In this document: positions 53,939 to 63,360 of the stretch, in pieces
Position numbering within the stretch: the stretch's first letter is position 1
Layout of the letters: each line of letters opens with the position of its first letter
Assembly (NCBI RefSeq): GCF_000376445.1
Contig: NZ_AQXI01000002.1
Location: forward strand, 124,001 to 188,000
DNA: 64,000 nt
Source of the DNA: Haladaptatus paucihalophilus DX253
GTDB taxonomy: Archaea; Halobacteriota; Halobacteria; Halobacteriales; Haladaptataceae
Direction: 5' to 3'
Translations under genes and position numbers: made by a program
Notes under the pieces: generated by a model
What the model saw: the letters and a program-made list of their open reading frames with translations, nothing else
Database searches by the model: none
What the model was told of the DNA's origin: nothing

Positions 53939-55768
53939 ATGGCGAAACCACCGGAACTCACCCGCGACAACGAGGGGGCGTGGAAGTTGGCGGGGTCGTT
54001 CAGCAGCGGTCGGTATCAGTTCAGCGTGACGCCCGCCGCGGAGCGACTTCTCCGGGACGAACTCGGATGCGACGAAGGGGATATCGTCCCGTGGAACTGC
54101 TTTCGGGCGCTCGTCTACGCCGGAGACGCGTCGCTCCCCTCCGCGACGGATAGCCCCGTCGAGACCGGAGACGATTTGGCCCGACCGAACGGCGACGTCG
54201 AGATGTTGGACGCGGAGGCCCGCGCGCTCGCCGAGCACCTGCAATCGAAACGGTTCGACGAACGCCAGCGCGAGGCGCTTTCGACCCACGTCGCCGACAC
54301 GAAACTGGACCCGTTGCTCGCCGTCGAAACGCTCGACCGAACCGAGGACTGGGTGGCGGAGACGACCGAATCGCTCGTCCGTGAAGGGGAAACATCGGAT
54401 GAGAGACTCCAATCGGAATCAGACGCGGACTTCGGCGGGGAGAAGTCCGCGTCTACCGCATCGGACCGCCACTCCGCCACGACCGTCCTGCACGTGAGCG
54501 ATTCGTACCTCAAACCCGGAGGGGAGAGCGACGTGGATGGCGTTCACGGTCTCGATGGCTTCGAGAAGGCGGTGGACGTCGCCGTCGGCGAGGCCGTCGA
54601 TGCGGTCGTCCACACCGGGAACCTGTTTTCGAGCGCGACACCCTCGGATGAGGTGAACGCCGCCTGCCGCGAGCGACTGGAGCGACTGGAGCGACGCGAC
54701 ATCCCGTTTTTCGTCGTCGCGGGTCGAAACGAGGCCGAGGATACCGACGCGCTCGATGCGCTGACCGAAACGGCTGGCGTGCGTCGCCTCGGGACCACGC
54801 CGACGGCTATCGACGAGTCGGTCGCCCTGTACGGCATCGATCACCGGCAAGACGTGGGGGCGGGGAATGGGGGGATTCACCTCGAAGACCCCGAAGAACG
54901 CTGTCTCAAACTGTGTTGCGTCCACCAAGCGGTTTCGCCGCCGTACTCGGAGTACGGCGCGGACGTCGAGGCCTACGAACTGGCCATCGAGCACATCGAC
55001 GGCTGGGTCGATGCGTTCCTCTGTGGCGGGACTGACCGCGCGGTCGAATGGGAGGGCGACGACCTCTGTGTGTACTACACCGGAACCACCGACGCCGCGC
55101 GGGTGCGCGACGACGAGGACGAACCCCTCGTGAGTCTGTTCACCGTCCGCGGGAAGTCGTTCGAGCGCGAGACGATTCCGCTCGACGGGTACGACGCGAG
55201 CGCGCGGGAGCGCGAGCGAGCGAGACGCGAACGGGAGAACGGTGACGAGAGGGATGGGTATCCCGGCAGAGAGGTGCGGTCCCGAGAAGCGACGAATCCC
55301 GACGCTCGACCCCTCACCGAGGCCACCGGGTCGCTGGCGACGATGCTCGACGACGCGGGGACGCCCGATTTCGAGGACCGTTCGACGGCGGAACTCGCGG
55401 ACATGTACGCCCTCTTTTCGGACGTCAAAGGGCAGATCGAAACCCTCCGAACCGAGGTTCGTGACGTGCTTTCCTCGCGCGTCGGCGAAGGGCAAGAGGT
55501 TACGGGCTCGTTCGGGTCGGTCAGCGGCCGTCGCCGGACGCGAAAATCGCTCAAGGACTCGGAGACGGTCCTTACGGAGCTCGCCAGACACGGCGTCTCC
55601 CGGGAGGACGTCGTGACCGAACGGGTGGACGGGACGAAGGTCGAGGACGCCATCGAGGAGCGGAACCTCGACATCGACGAATCGCGCCTCTACGATATCA
55701 GCGAGAACGACTACGTTCGGCGGGACGACATCGACCGCGACGCGCTTCGACGGCGGTTCGAGGAGTAG
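53939..55768 (+). CDS. Mre11/SbcD-like protein with degenerate phosphoesterase site and extra domains
   Basis: 609 residues from MAKPPELTRDNEG. An N-terminal domain of about 75 residues and a helical acidic linker precede a metallophosphoesterase-like domain (about residues 180-370). Its motifs can be aligned to Mre11/SbcD, but the metal ligands are lost: VLHVSDSYL (canonical D-x-H), VVHTGNLF (GD becomes GN), FVVAGRNE (GNHD becomes GRNE) and CCVHQ. The C-terminal 110 residues include a TGSFGSVSGRRRTRKSLKDS stretch like phage-associated domains. Probably a non-catalytic DNA- or protein-binding relative. Confidence 0.7.
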   Translation: MAKPPELTRDNEGAWKLAGSFSSGRYQFSVTPAAERLLRDELGCDEGDIVPWNCFRALVYAGDASLPSATDSPVETGDDLARPNGDVEMLDAEARALAEHLQSKRFDERQREALSTHVADTKLDPLLAVETLDRTEDWVAETTESLVREGETSDERLQSESDADFGGEKSASTASDRHSATTVLHVSDSYLKPGGESDVDGVHGLDGFEKAVDVAVGEAVDAVVHTGNLFSSATPSDEVNAACRERLERLERRDIPFFVVAGRNEAEDTDALDALTETAGVRRLGTTPTAIDESVALYGIDHRQDVGAGNGGIHLEDPEERCLKLCCVHQAVSPPYSEYGADVEAYELAIEHIDGWVDAFLCGGTDRAVEWEGDDLCVYYTGTTDAARVRDDEDEPLVSLFTVRGKSFERETIPLDGYDASARERERARRERENGDERDGYPGREVRSREATNPDARPLTEATGSLATMLDDAGTPDFEDRSTAELADMYALFSDVKGQIETLRTEVRDVLSSRVGEGQEVTGSFGSVSGRRRTRKSLKDSETVLTELARHGVSREDVVTERVDGTKVEDAIEERNLDIDESRLYDISENDYVRRDDIDRDALRRRFEE

Positions 55769-55781
55769 GGGCGACGCCGAC

Positions 55782-56741
55782 TCACTCCGGGAATATCGAT
55801 TGCGGGAGATACGCCGAGACGACCCAGTTGGGGGCGTCCACGACTTCGTTGATTTTGAGGTCCACGATGGCGGAACACAGCAGGTACGCCTCCGAGCGCG
55901 TCAAACCGCGGGTTCGGTGGAGGTGCGAAATCATGTGCCGAATCGCCTTCTTGCTGGCGTCCATCAGGTCGTCGCTGATGCCGGTCGTGGCGTACACCCG
56001 GCCGCCGTCGGTCGCCGAAAACGGCCCGTCCGTCTCGAACTGCGGTTGCTCGATGTCCATGCCCGAGACGAGTCGGAGGCGGGCCGTCACCGTCATCGGC
56101 GCTTCGATACCCGTGACGCACACCTCGCCGTCGCCCTGCGCGCCGTGGCAATCGCCGATGCTGAACCGCGCGCCCGCAACTTCGACCGGCAGGTACAGCG
56201 TCGAGCCCGCCGTCAGGTGCTTCACGTCGAGGTTGCCGCCGACGCGGCGCGGGGGCGTCGTGCTGTGCTCCCCGCCGTCGGCGGGCGCGACGCCGAGGTT
56301 GCCCGGGAAGGGCGCGAGCGGGACGTCGATTCCGTTCACGAAGTGGCCGACGTCGCCGTCGAGGTCCCAGACGTGCAGTCCCGGGTCGGGAAACTCCTCG
56401 GGAAGCAGTCCGGTTCCCTCGTCGCCGCCGTAAAAGTACGAGAAGCCGATGCCCTCGTGGTCGAACGAGAGGAGGTCCACCGCGAGCACGTCGCCGGGTC
56501 GCGCGTCCGCGACGTCGACGGGACCGGTCAAGGCGTGGCCGGGGAGCGTCCCCGCGAGGGCGGCGACGTCCTCGACGGTCGAGTCCGCATCGAGGCGACC
56601 GTTCGTCGCATCCCGACAGTCGAAGCGCACCACGTCACCGGATTCGACCGTTCGAATCGGGTCGTGGTCTCGGCTCCAACTCGTGTGAATATGCTCGTCT
56701 CGGGCGGGTATGTGGTGGTCCGGGGATGGTGTCTGTGACAT
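55782..56741 (-). CDS. Acetamidase/formamidase family protein
   Basis: 319 residues, full length for the FmdA_AmdA family. It shows HIHTSWSRDHDPIRTVESGD near the N-terminus, a central GIDVPLAPFPGNLGVAPADG and GDCHGAQGDGEVCVTGIEAP, with D and H residues expected at the zinc site. It hydrolyses formamide or acetamide to ammonia and the acid. A GTATAAAATT box (56771-56780) lies about 33 bases before the start. It faces the Mre11-like gene tail to tail. Confidence 0.88.
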   Translation of the reverse strand: MSQTPSPDHHIPARDEHIHTSWSRDHDPIRTVESGDVVRFDCRDATNGRLDADSTVEDVAALAGTLPGHALTGPVDVADARPGDVLAVDLLSFDHEGIGFSYFYGGDEGTGLLPEEFPDPGLHVWDLDGDVGHFVNGIDVPLAPFPGNLGVAPADGGEHSTTPPRRVGGNLDVKHLTAGSTLYLPVEVAGARFSIGDCHGAQGDGEVCVTGIEAPMTVTARLRLVSGMDIEQPQFETDGPFSATDGGRVYATTGISDDLMDASKKAIRHMISHLHRTRGLTRSEAYLLCSAIVDLKINEVVDAPNWVVSAYLPQSIFPE

Positions 56742-56770
56742 CGGCGTACACCCGAGTAGAGACGGAACGG

Positions 56771-56779
56771 GTATAAAAT
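56771..56779 (-). promoter_or_regulatory. TATA box of the acetamidase/formamidase gene
   Basis: On the minus strand ATTTTATAC is centred about 34 bases before the ATG at 56741, consistent with transcription starting at or just before the start codon. Confidence 0.45.
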
Positions 56780-56807
56780 TCGTTCGCGGATTCCGGTGGC
56801 GTATCGA

Positions 56808-57587
56808 TTATCGGACGGTGTAGCCGCCGTCGAGGACGATGGTCTCGCCGGTCATGTACGCGGAGGCGTCGCTCGCCAGATACACCGCCGTCGGGCCGAG
56901 CATCTCCGGCGACGCCATCTCGTCCTGTAACATCTCGTCCGTCCAGATATCGACGGCGTTCTCCGCGACTTCCGCACCTTGGTCCGCGTTGTCGGTGGCG
57001 ACGTAGCCCGGTGCCAGATTGTTCACGCGGATTCCGTGTTCCGCCCACTCGGAGGCGAGTTGGTTCTTGAAGCCCTCCAATCCGGCCTTCGAGGCGTTGT
57101 AGGCCACCTGTCGCTGGGGATGGTTCGCGATGAACGCCGACATCGACGAGACGTTGAGGATGACGCCGCCGCCGTCCCCCATCATCTCGCGGCCCGCGGC
57201 GCGCGAGCAGAGGAACGCGCCCGTGAGGTTCGTCTCGATGACCGCGTGCCACTCGTCGAGCGACATCGTTTCCGCCGCCTCGTGGACGACGATTCCGGCG
57301 TTGTTCACGAGCACGTCTATCCCGCCGAACCGTTCGACGGTCGCCTCGACCATCGCCGCCACGTCGTCCTCGTCGGTCACGTCGCATTCGACTGCGAGAG
57401 TTTCGACGCCCGTCGTGTCAGCGAGTTCATCCGCGACGGCTTCGCCCGACGCCGCGCTCCGATTCGCAACGACGACGTTCGCGCCGACGTCGGCCAGCGC
57501 GGTTGCGATGGCGCGGCCGATACCGCGATTGCCGCCGGTGACGATGGCCGTCTGGTCCTGCAGGTCGAACGCATCGAGTACGGTCAT
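56808..57587 (-). CDS. Short-chain dehydrogenase/reductase (FabG/glucose-dehydrogenase-like)
   Basis: 259 residues from MTVLDAFDLQDQTAIVTGG. Classical SDR: TGGNRGIGRAIATALADVG, NNAGIV (about residue 95), the serine in NVSSMSAF (about 148), and the Y-x3-K pair in VAYNASKAG (about 163). It ends with YMTGETIVLDGGYTVR. It oxidises or reduces a secondary alcohol or sugar with NAD(P). The acidic residue expected for NAD preference is not obvious (VVANRSA suggests NADP). Confidence 0.9.
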   Translation of the reverse strand: MTVLDAFDLQDQTAIVTGGNRGIGRAIATALADVGANVVVANRSAASGEAVADELADTTGVETLAVECDVTDEDDVAAMVEATVERFGGIDVLVNNAGIVVHEAAETMSLDEWHAVIETNLTGAFLCSRAAGREMMGDGGGVILNVSSMSAFIANHPQRQVAYNASKAGLEGFKNQLASEWAEHGIRVNNLAPGYVATDNADQGAEVAENAVDIWTDEMLQDEMASPEMLGPTAVYLASDASAYMTGETIVLDGGYTVR

Positions 57588-57716
57588 AATCGTACCACCG
57601 GACGGCACCCACAAAACGGTTCGCCCCGAAATCACGACGAACGCGACCGGTTCGGACGCCCGACAGAAGGCCATTCTCGCAAAGCATTATACCGTTTCAG
57701 CGCCTTTCGTGGGACG

Positions 57717-57863
57717 ATGTGTCAATACTGTTCCGTTCGTGAGGAAGGCTGGACCCAACTCCTCGCCTACGACGACGTGTATCAACGCGCCGTCGGTTCC
57801 GGCGGCGACGACGAGTACGGGTTCCACGAATCGTGGGACGACCTCCGCGACCAACTCGCGTAG
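57717..57863 (+). CDS. Small hypothetical protein with N-terminal CxxC
   Basis: 48 residues, MCQYCSVREEGWTQLLAYDD then an acidic helical end. The CQYC pair could bind zinc. It abuts the CobW gene tail (57864) and is divergent to the SDR gene. Haloarchaeal genomes carry many such small CxxC proteins of unknown role. Confidence 0.55.
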   Translation: MCQYCSVREEGWTQLLAYDDVYQRAVGSGGDDEYGFHESWDDLRDQLA

Positions 57864-59009
57864 TCACCGTCGCGGGAACGGTCCGTTCTCGGCGAGCGCG
57901 GGTTCCCTCTCTTCGTCCTCGACGAGACAGCGGTCGAGTTCGGCGGTCACCCCCGCCTCGTCGATGTCGGTGCCGATGAGCACGAGACGGGTCTCCCGCT
58001 CGTCCGGGGACCACTCCCCGAGGGGGCCACAGCGGACCGAGGGTCCGGCCTGATTCAATCCCATGGCGTTGTCGTCCCATCCGGCGATCCAACAGATGCC
58101 CTTGGTTCTGGCGAGGTTTCCGTCCCAATCGTCCAGCCACGCGTTCAACCGCTCCGGGTGGAACGGGCGTTCCCGTTCGTAGACGACGGTTTCGATGCGG
58201 TCTGCGACGGATTCTCCTGCATCGTGTGCGTGCCCCCCGTGGTCGTCGTGGTCGTGGTCCGCGTGTGTGTGGTCCCCCTCACGGTCGTGCCCGTCATCAC
58301 CTCCCGCCAACGCGCGTTTCCACCCCGGCGATTGGCGCGCATCGTCGAAATCGAATCGCCCCGTGTCGAGAATCACGTCCGCGGGAACCTCCGAGTACGT
58401 CGTTCGAATCATGTCCGCGTTCGGTTGTAGTTCCCGCACGAGGGCCGCCACTTCGTCGAGGGACTCGTCGGAAACGGCGTCACACTTGTTCAGCAACAGC
58501 AGGTCGCAGAACTCGACGGTTTCGACCAAGACGTCGGTCAGCGGCCGCTGTCCGTCCGCCGCTTGGTCGCTCAACTGCCCCGTTTCCGCGTCGAACGCGT
58601 TGTCGAATCCGACCGTATCGACGACCGAGACGACGGTATCGAGTCGGTACTTCTCGGTCGGGTCGGGGGTTTCGTCGTCCATCCCGAGCAGCGTCCGCGC
58701 GAGCGGGATGGGTTCGCTCACGCCCGACGCTTCGATGAGGAGGGAGTCGAACTCGCGGTCGTCGAGTCTGGAAAGGGTCGAGCGGAGGTCGTCCTGTAGC
58801 TGACAACAGATACAGCCGTTGGAGAGGTCGATTACGTCGTCGGTTTCCCCCTGTATCAGCTCGGTATCGACGTTCATCTCGCCCACGTCGTTGACGACGA
58901 CCGCGACCCGTCGGTCCCCCGGGTCGCGGAGGACGTGATTTATCAGCGTCGTTTTGCCCGCCCCGAGACAGCCCGTTACCACCGTGATCGGCGTTCGGTC
59001 GTCTCCCAT
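57864..59009 (-). CDS. CobW/COG0523 family GTPase (metal chaperone type)
   Basis: 381 residues from MGDDRTPITVVTG; an in-frame ATG at 59036 adds nine. G1 motif TGCLGAGKTTLINHVL (residues 11-26), the family C-x-C-C metal motif in SNGCICCQLQDD (about residues 66-77), Walker B-like LLIEASGVSEP, and LNKCDAV. A histidine- and aspartate-rich loop (GDHTHADHDHDDHGGHAHD, about residues 240-258) precedes the CobW C-terminal domain. The family delivers zinc, cobalt or iron to client enzymes. The zinc acetamidase or dehydrogenases nearby are candidate clients, by inference only. Confidence 0.9.
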   Translation of the reverse strand: MGDDRTPITVVTGCLGAGKTTLINHVLRDPGDRRVAVVVNDVGEMNVDTELIQGETDDVIDLSNGCICCQLQDDLRSTLSRLDDREFDSLLIEASGVSEPIPLARTLLGMDDETPDPTEKYRLDTVVSVVDTVGFDNAFDAETGQLSDQAADGQRPLTDVLVETVEFCDLLLLNKCDAVSDESLDEVAALVRELQPNADMIRTTYSEVPADVILDTGRFDFDDARQSPGWKRALAGGDDGHDREGDHTHADHDHDDHGGHAHDAGESVADRIETVVYERERPFHPERLNAWLDDWDGNLARTKGICWIAGWDDNAMGLNQAGPSVRCGPLGEWSPDERETRLVLIGTDIDEAGVTAELDRCLVEDEEREPALAENGPFPRR

Positions 59010-59479
59010 GGGGTTGCCTTCGGGATGCGGCATCATAGCGTTTGGTTGTGAAAACGAACTGATTTTTTCGCTCGTCGGGGTCGGGCGTCGGTCGCGTGGC
59101 TCGTGTGCTTCGTGGAAACCGCGCGCGATTAATTTCTAAATAGTAAATATTATATTAGAAATTAAGAATATGAAAATAAAATAAAGAGTGCGGATACGGG
59201 GCCGGATTGGTCGGAATAAATACTAGTACCCCTATTCGATATCTGTAACGGACGTTCCGTCCAAACGTGCGCCGCACCGATCATATCTGAACACATGTTG
59301 AATATACAAGGACAGTATACGTATAATAGGAATCAATACGCGTACCTTGAGTGAATAACTAAACAATACCGTCACACATATCGTGAACTACTGAACACCA
59401 CACTCAATGGCGTATATCGTCGAATTCACGTGTTTCAATCCGTTTTGCGTCTATACTCTCGCATTCACAAAACGTAAAT
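59010..59479. other. AT-rich divergent promoter region between cobW-like and iclR-like genes
   Basis: 470 bases with an extreme AT block at about 59129-59190 containing an 11-bp inverted repeat, and further AT boxes near 59320-59345 and 59450-59456. No gene supported. Confidence 0.5.
59129..59165. repeat. Perfect 11-bp AT-rich inverted repeat
   Basis: TTAATTTCTAA (59129-59139) and TTAGAAATTAA (59155-59165) are exact reverse complements around a 15-base A/T loop, about 93-120 bases upstream of the CobW start. It may be an operator for metal-responsive control or a structural element. Confidence 0.6.
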
Positions 59480-60274
59480 ATGCGGCCTTGGTACTGCGTG
59501 ACGATGGTGGGTGATTCCTCCCCGAGTCGTCCGCTGAAAACCGTCGAGACCGCCATCGATATCGTCGATGCGATTCAGCGGTCCGACGGTTCGGACGTTC
59601 AAGAACTCGCTCGGGAATTCGACCTCGCACAGAGTACGGTCCACGGCTACGTGAAAACGCTCGAAAATCGTGGTTACCTCACCGTCGACGACGGGGAGTA
59701 CCACGTCGGTCTGGAATTCTTGAACAAAGGTGGTCACGCTCGCAAGCGAAAACGCGAGTACGACTTCATCATCGGAAAACTGGACGACTTGGCCGAGCAG
59801 ACCGGCGAGCGCGTTCAGTTCATCGTCGAGGAGAACGGTCGTGGCTACTATATCCACACGTCCATCGGCGAAAACGCCGTCCACGTCGATGCCCACATCG
59901 GAAAGAAGATTCACCTCCACGCGAGTTCGGCCGGGAAGGCGATTCTCGCTACCCTTCCCGAGGAACGCGTCCACCAAATCCTCGACCGGTGGGGAATGCC
60001 CGAGTACACCCAGCACACCGTCACGGACCGCGAGGAACTGTTCGACGAACTCCAATCGATTCGAGAGATGGGCTACGCGACGAGCGAACAGGAGTCCATA
60101 ACGGGACTACGAGCGGTCGGCGCGCCGATACAGCCGTACGAGTCGAACCCCATCGGCGCTATCAGCTTCTCCGGACCGGCGCATCGTCTCACCGGCGACT
60201 GGTACGACGAGGAAGTACCCAACCTCGTCCTCGGCGTCGCCAACGAAATCGAGTTGGACCTCAAATACCAGTAA
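59480..60274 (+). CDS. IclR family transcriptional regulator of the TTT operon
   Basis: 264 residues. Winged helix with AIDIVDAIQRSDGSDVQELA and FDLAQSTVHGYVKTLENRGY; effector domain with LHASSAGKAILATLPEERVH and LRAVGAPIQPYESNPIGAIS. A CTATAC box centred 27 bases before ATG 59480 supports that start; an internal ATG at 59504 is also possible. It lies 123 bases upstream of the transporter operon on the same strand and probably regulates it in response to the imported acid. Confidence 0.9.
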   Translation: MRPWYCVTMVGDSSPSRPLKTVETAIDIVDAIQRSDGSDVQELAREFDLAQSTVHGYVKTLENRGYLTVDDGEYHVGLEFLNKGGHARKRKREYDFIIGKLDDLAEQTGERVQFIVEENGRGYYIHTSIGENAVHVDAHIGKKIHLHASSAGKAILATLPEERVHQILDRWGMPEYTQHTVTDREELFDELQSIREMGYATSEQESITGLRAVGAPIQPYESNPIGAISFSGPAHRLTGDWYDEEVPNLVLGVANEIELDLKYQ

Positions 60275-60397
60275 CGGACGACCGTCGCAGGACGGAAACC
60301 GGTCGCCCTTTCACGATATTCGAATTGCTCCTTCGCCGATGATTCGGTAGTTGGAACGTAATTATTAAATACTAGTTCGAGAAGGCCGTGTCTGTTG

Positions 60398-61399
60398 ATG
60401 ACTGGTAACAAGAACCGTGTCTCACGGCGACAGTTCATAGCAGGAACGGTGGCAAGTAGCGCCCTTCTCGCGGGCTGTACGAGTAGCGGCGGCGGCGGTT
60501 CCTACCCGAGCAAGGATATGACCTACATCGTCCCCTTCAGTCAGGGCGGCGGGACCGACACCTACGCTCGCAAGGTCGTCCCCGCGATTGGCGACGAACT
60601 CGACACCGACATCGCCATCGAAAACGTCCCCGGGGCGGCGTCGCTGAAGGGTACCGGCGAGATACTGCGGGAGAAATCCGACGGCTACACGTTCGGGGGT
60701 TTCAATCCTCCGTCGACGCCGATCTCCTACCTCGTCCACGACCCGAGTTGGGACATCACGAACCTCGTTCCGGTGGCGACGTACGCCCGGACGCCGTACG
60801 CCATTTTCGCACGCCCGGACCTCAAGATAGAGGGGATGAAGGATTTGACGAAGCGGTACAAGAACGGCGACCTCTCGAAGTTCGCCGGGCTGGCTCGCGG
60901 CGGCATCGTTCACGTCGCGGCGAACGTGATGAAGGCGGAATACGACCTGCAGTACCAGAAGTACATCGGATACGACGGCGGCGGTCCGGCGATCAAAGCC
61001 GCCATCTCCGGCGAGGTCCCGGTCGTCGCGACGACCGACACAGCCGCGATGAGCGCCGTCGAATCCGGCGATCTGGAACCCGTGGCCATCCTTTCGAGCG
61101 AGGGAAGCAACGTGTTCAAGGACGCCCCGTCACCCTCGGACGAGGGACTCCCGAGCATCGACTACATCGGACAGCTGACCCGCTGTATGTTCCTCCCGAA
61201 GGGGACGGAGACGGAGAAGCGAGACACGCTCGAAGAGGGTGTGAAATCGGCCCTGAAGAAGGATTCGGTGCAACAGTGGTCCGAGAAGACGGGAAACATC
61301 GTCGAGTTCGGCGGCCACGAGAAGGCGAAAAAGGCGCTGAACGACTCCATCGAGACGATTCCGAAGAAAGTCGATCTGGACAAAATCGCGAACGAATAA
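60398..61399 (+). CDS. tctC: Tripartite tricarboxylate transporter substrate-binding lipoprotein
   Basis: 333 residues from ATG 60398. Tat signal SRRQFIAGTVASSALLAGC with lipobox cysteine at about residue 27, then a glycine-rich linker. The mature TctC/BugT fold shows MTYIVPFSQGGGTDTYARKV (about residue 41), ENVPGAASLKGTGEIL and GYDGGGPAIKAAISGEV. It binds a carboxylate outside the cell and hands it to TctAB. ATTATTAAATA about 31 bases upstream is the likely promoter. Confidence 0.9.
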   Translation: MTGNKNRVSRRQFIAGTVASSALLAGCTSSGGGGSYPSKDMTYIVPFSQGGGTDTYARKVVPAIGDELDTDIAIENVPGAASLKGTGEILREKSDGYTFGGFNPPSTPISYLVHDPSWDITNLVPVATYARTPYAIFARPDLKIEGMKDLTKRYKNGDLSKFAGLARGGIVHVAANVMKAEYDLQYQKYIGYDGGGPAIKAAISGEVPVVATTDTAAMSAVESGDLEPVAILSSEGSNVFKDAPSPSDEGLPSIDYIGQLTRCMFLPKGTETEKRDTLEEGVKSALKKDSVQQWSEKTGNIVEFGGHEKAKKALNDSIETIPKKVDLDKIANE

Positions 61400-61417
61400 C
61401 GCACACACACCTACACA

Positions 61418-62836
61418 ATGACAGAAAATTATCTGGATACGTACGATTACGACGTCGCCGTGGTGGGGAGCGGAACCGCGGGACTCGTCGCTGGTCTTCG
61501 CGCCGCGGAACTCGGCAACTCGGTCGCAGTCCTGGAGAAAGCGCCGAAGGAGCGCCAAGGTGGGCACACCCGATTCAGCGAATCCTTCCGCGTCCCGTCG
61601 GTCGGAACGGACCTCGAACAGTACGGTTACGAGTTCGCCGTGGACGACTACACGACGGCGGACTTCCGACGGGACATCATGAGCCAGACGAGTGGCAAAG
61701 CCGACGACGAGTTGACCGACACCCTCGTCGAGAACGCCGGGGAGACCGTCGAGTGGTTGACCGCGGCCGGTGTGGACTGGCAGATGGAACCGCTCGCCGT
61801 GGGATACACTGCCGCCCGAACGTGGTTCGACGGGGAGGAGTACGTCGAAACCCTCACCGACGCCGCCGAGGACGAAGGTGCGGACTTCTGGTTCGAAACG
61901 GAAGCCGAGTCGCTGCACCGCTCTCCGACCGGCGAAATCGACGGACTCACCGCACGAACGGCGGACGGACGGGTGAGCTTCGAGGTCGGCGCGGTCATCC
62001 TCGCGGCGGGCGATTACGGCTCCAGCGACGAGAAACGGGTTCGCTACTACGGCCCCGGCTACGACGAGATGAGCGTCCGCGGCAGTCGGTACAACACCGG
62101 GGAAGCCCTGATGATGGCCGAGTCGGCAGGCGCGAACCTCGTCGGTCAGTGGGGCGGCGCACACATGGCGCTCATCGACGCGGCGTCGCCGGACGTCGAA
62201 GGCGGCGCGAATCGAGTCGACGGCTATCAGTACGGTGCCATCCTCAACGACCATGGCGAGCGATTCGTCGACGAAGGAGAGGACGCCAGAGCGCACACGT
62301 ACGCGAAGTTCGGTCGCCTCATCTTCGAACAGCCGAATCACGTCGCGTACATCGTTCTCGATTCGAAGACACAGGAGATGGTGCGGGCAACCGGCCCGTC
62401 CGACCCGGTTCGTGCGGACGACCTCGAAACCCTCCTCGCGGAGGTCGGTTGTAGCGACCCCGCGGTCGGTGCGGAGACGGTTCGGGCGTTCAACGACGCG
62501 TGCGACCCGGGCGAGTTCGACCCGAAAACGCTGGACGGCAACGCGACGGACGGACTGCCCCTCGAAAAATCGAACTGGGCGATTCCGATAGACGAACCGC
62601 CGTACTACGCCTACGTGGTGACCGGCGGCATCACCTTCAGTTTCGGAGGGGTAAAAATCGACACCGACGCGACGGTCATCGACACCCGCGACAGGTCGAT
62701 TCCCGGCCTGTTCGCCGCGGGGAACAGCACGGGAGAACTGTTCTACGACAACTACCCCGGTGGAACGGCACAGACCAACGCGGCCGTCTACGGGAAAATC
62801 GCCGCGGAATCGGCTGATACGCACGTACAACCATGA
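61418..62836 (+). CDS. FAD-dependent dehydrogenase, tricarballylate dehydrogenase (TcuA)/fumarate-reductase flavoprotein family
   Basis: 472 residues. The FAD motif is VAVVGSGTAGLVAGLRAAEL (residues 10-29). Substrate-domain parts follow: QGGHTRFSESFRVPS, GAVILAAGDYGSSDE, YNTGEALMMAESAGANLVGQ and the terminal GLFAAGNSTGELFYDNYPGG. The layout matches TcuA/KsdD-type flavoproteins that oxidise or reduce C=C bonds next to carboxylates. Being inside the transporter operon (18 bases after tctC, 4-base overlap with tctB), it probably acts on the imported acid. Tricarballylate, aconitate-like or aromatic substrates are all possible. Confidence 0.83.
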   Translation: MTENYLDTYDYDVAVVGSGTAGLVAGLRAAELGNSVAVLEKAPKERQGGHTRFSESFRVPSVGTDLEQYGYEFAVDDYTTADFRRDIMSQTSGKADDELTDTLVENAGETVEWLTAAGVDWQMEPLAVGYTAARTWFDGEEYVETLTDAAEDEGADFWFETEAESLHRSPTGEIDGLTARTADGRVSFEVGAVILAAGDYGSSDEKRVRYYGPGYDEMSVRGSRYNTGEALMMAESAGANLVGQWGGAHMALIDAASPDVEGGANRVDGYQYGAILNDHGERFVDEGEDARAHTYAKFGRLIFEQPNHVAYIVLDSKTQEMVRATGPSDPVRADDLETLLAEVGCSDPAVGAETVRAFNDACDPGEFDPKTLDGNATDGLPLEKSNWAIPIDEPPYYAYVVTGGITFSFGGVKIDTDATVIDTRDRSIPGLFAAGNSTGELFYDNYPGGTAQTNAAVYGKIAAESADTHVQP

Positions 62837-63360
62837 GCAACGAAGAGCGATCGAAGACCCTCGAACGAAGTCCGGTGACGCCGCTCGCCGAGTTCCTCCG
62901 AGGGGTCGACGGCGGGCCGGTGTTCTTCGGATTCCTCATCGCCGTCGCCGGATACATGTTCGTTACCGCCGCCGGGTTCACCGCTTCGGCGCGGCTGTTC
63001 CCCAGACTCGCAGCCGGAACGGTACTCGTCGCCGGTGCGCTTCGGCTGGCGGTAACGCGGCTGAATATCGGCGTCGAGCGGAGCGAATCGGTCGTACTGA
63101 GCGGTGGGCAGTCGGAGGCGAACGACGACGAAGAAGCGTCGCTGGAATCGATGCTCGTCCTCGGGTTCCTGATCGCCGGGTACGTCCTCGGCGGGTTCCT
63201 CGTCGGGCTGTTCTGGTTGACGCCGCCGTTCGTCTTCCTGTACCTCCTGTACAACCGCCAACCGCTCTGGCGGACGGCGCTTCTCACCGCGGTCATGACG
63301 GGGGTCGCCTACGGATTCATGACGCTCATGAACCTCGACCTGCTGACGGGGGGATTCTGA
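62833..63360 (+). CDS. tctB: Tripartite tricarboxylate transporter small membrane subunit
   Basis: 175 residues with four membrane helices, as for TctB: FFGFLIAVAGYMFVTAAGF, then RLFPRLAAGTVLVAGALRLA, a polar loop of about 40 residues, and two C-terminal helices (MLVLGFLIAGYVLGGFLVGL). It starts inside the dehydrogenase stop and its own stop overlaps the tctA start. Confidence 0.88.
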   Translation: MSNEERSKTLERSPVTPLAEFLRGVDGGPVFFGFLIAVAGYMFVTAAGFTASARLFPRLAAGTVLVAGALRLAVTRLNIGVERSESVVLSGGQSEANDDEEASLESMLVLGFLIAGYVLGGFLVGLFWLTPPFVFLYLLYNRQPLWRTALLTAVMTGVAYGFMTLMNLDLLTGGF

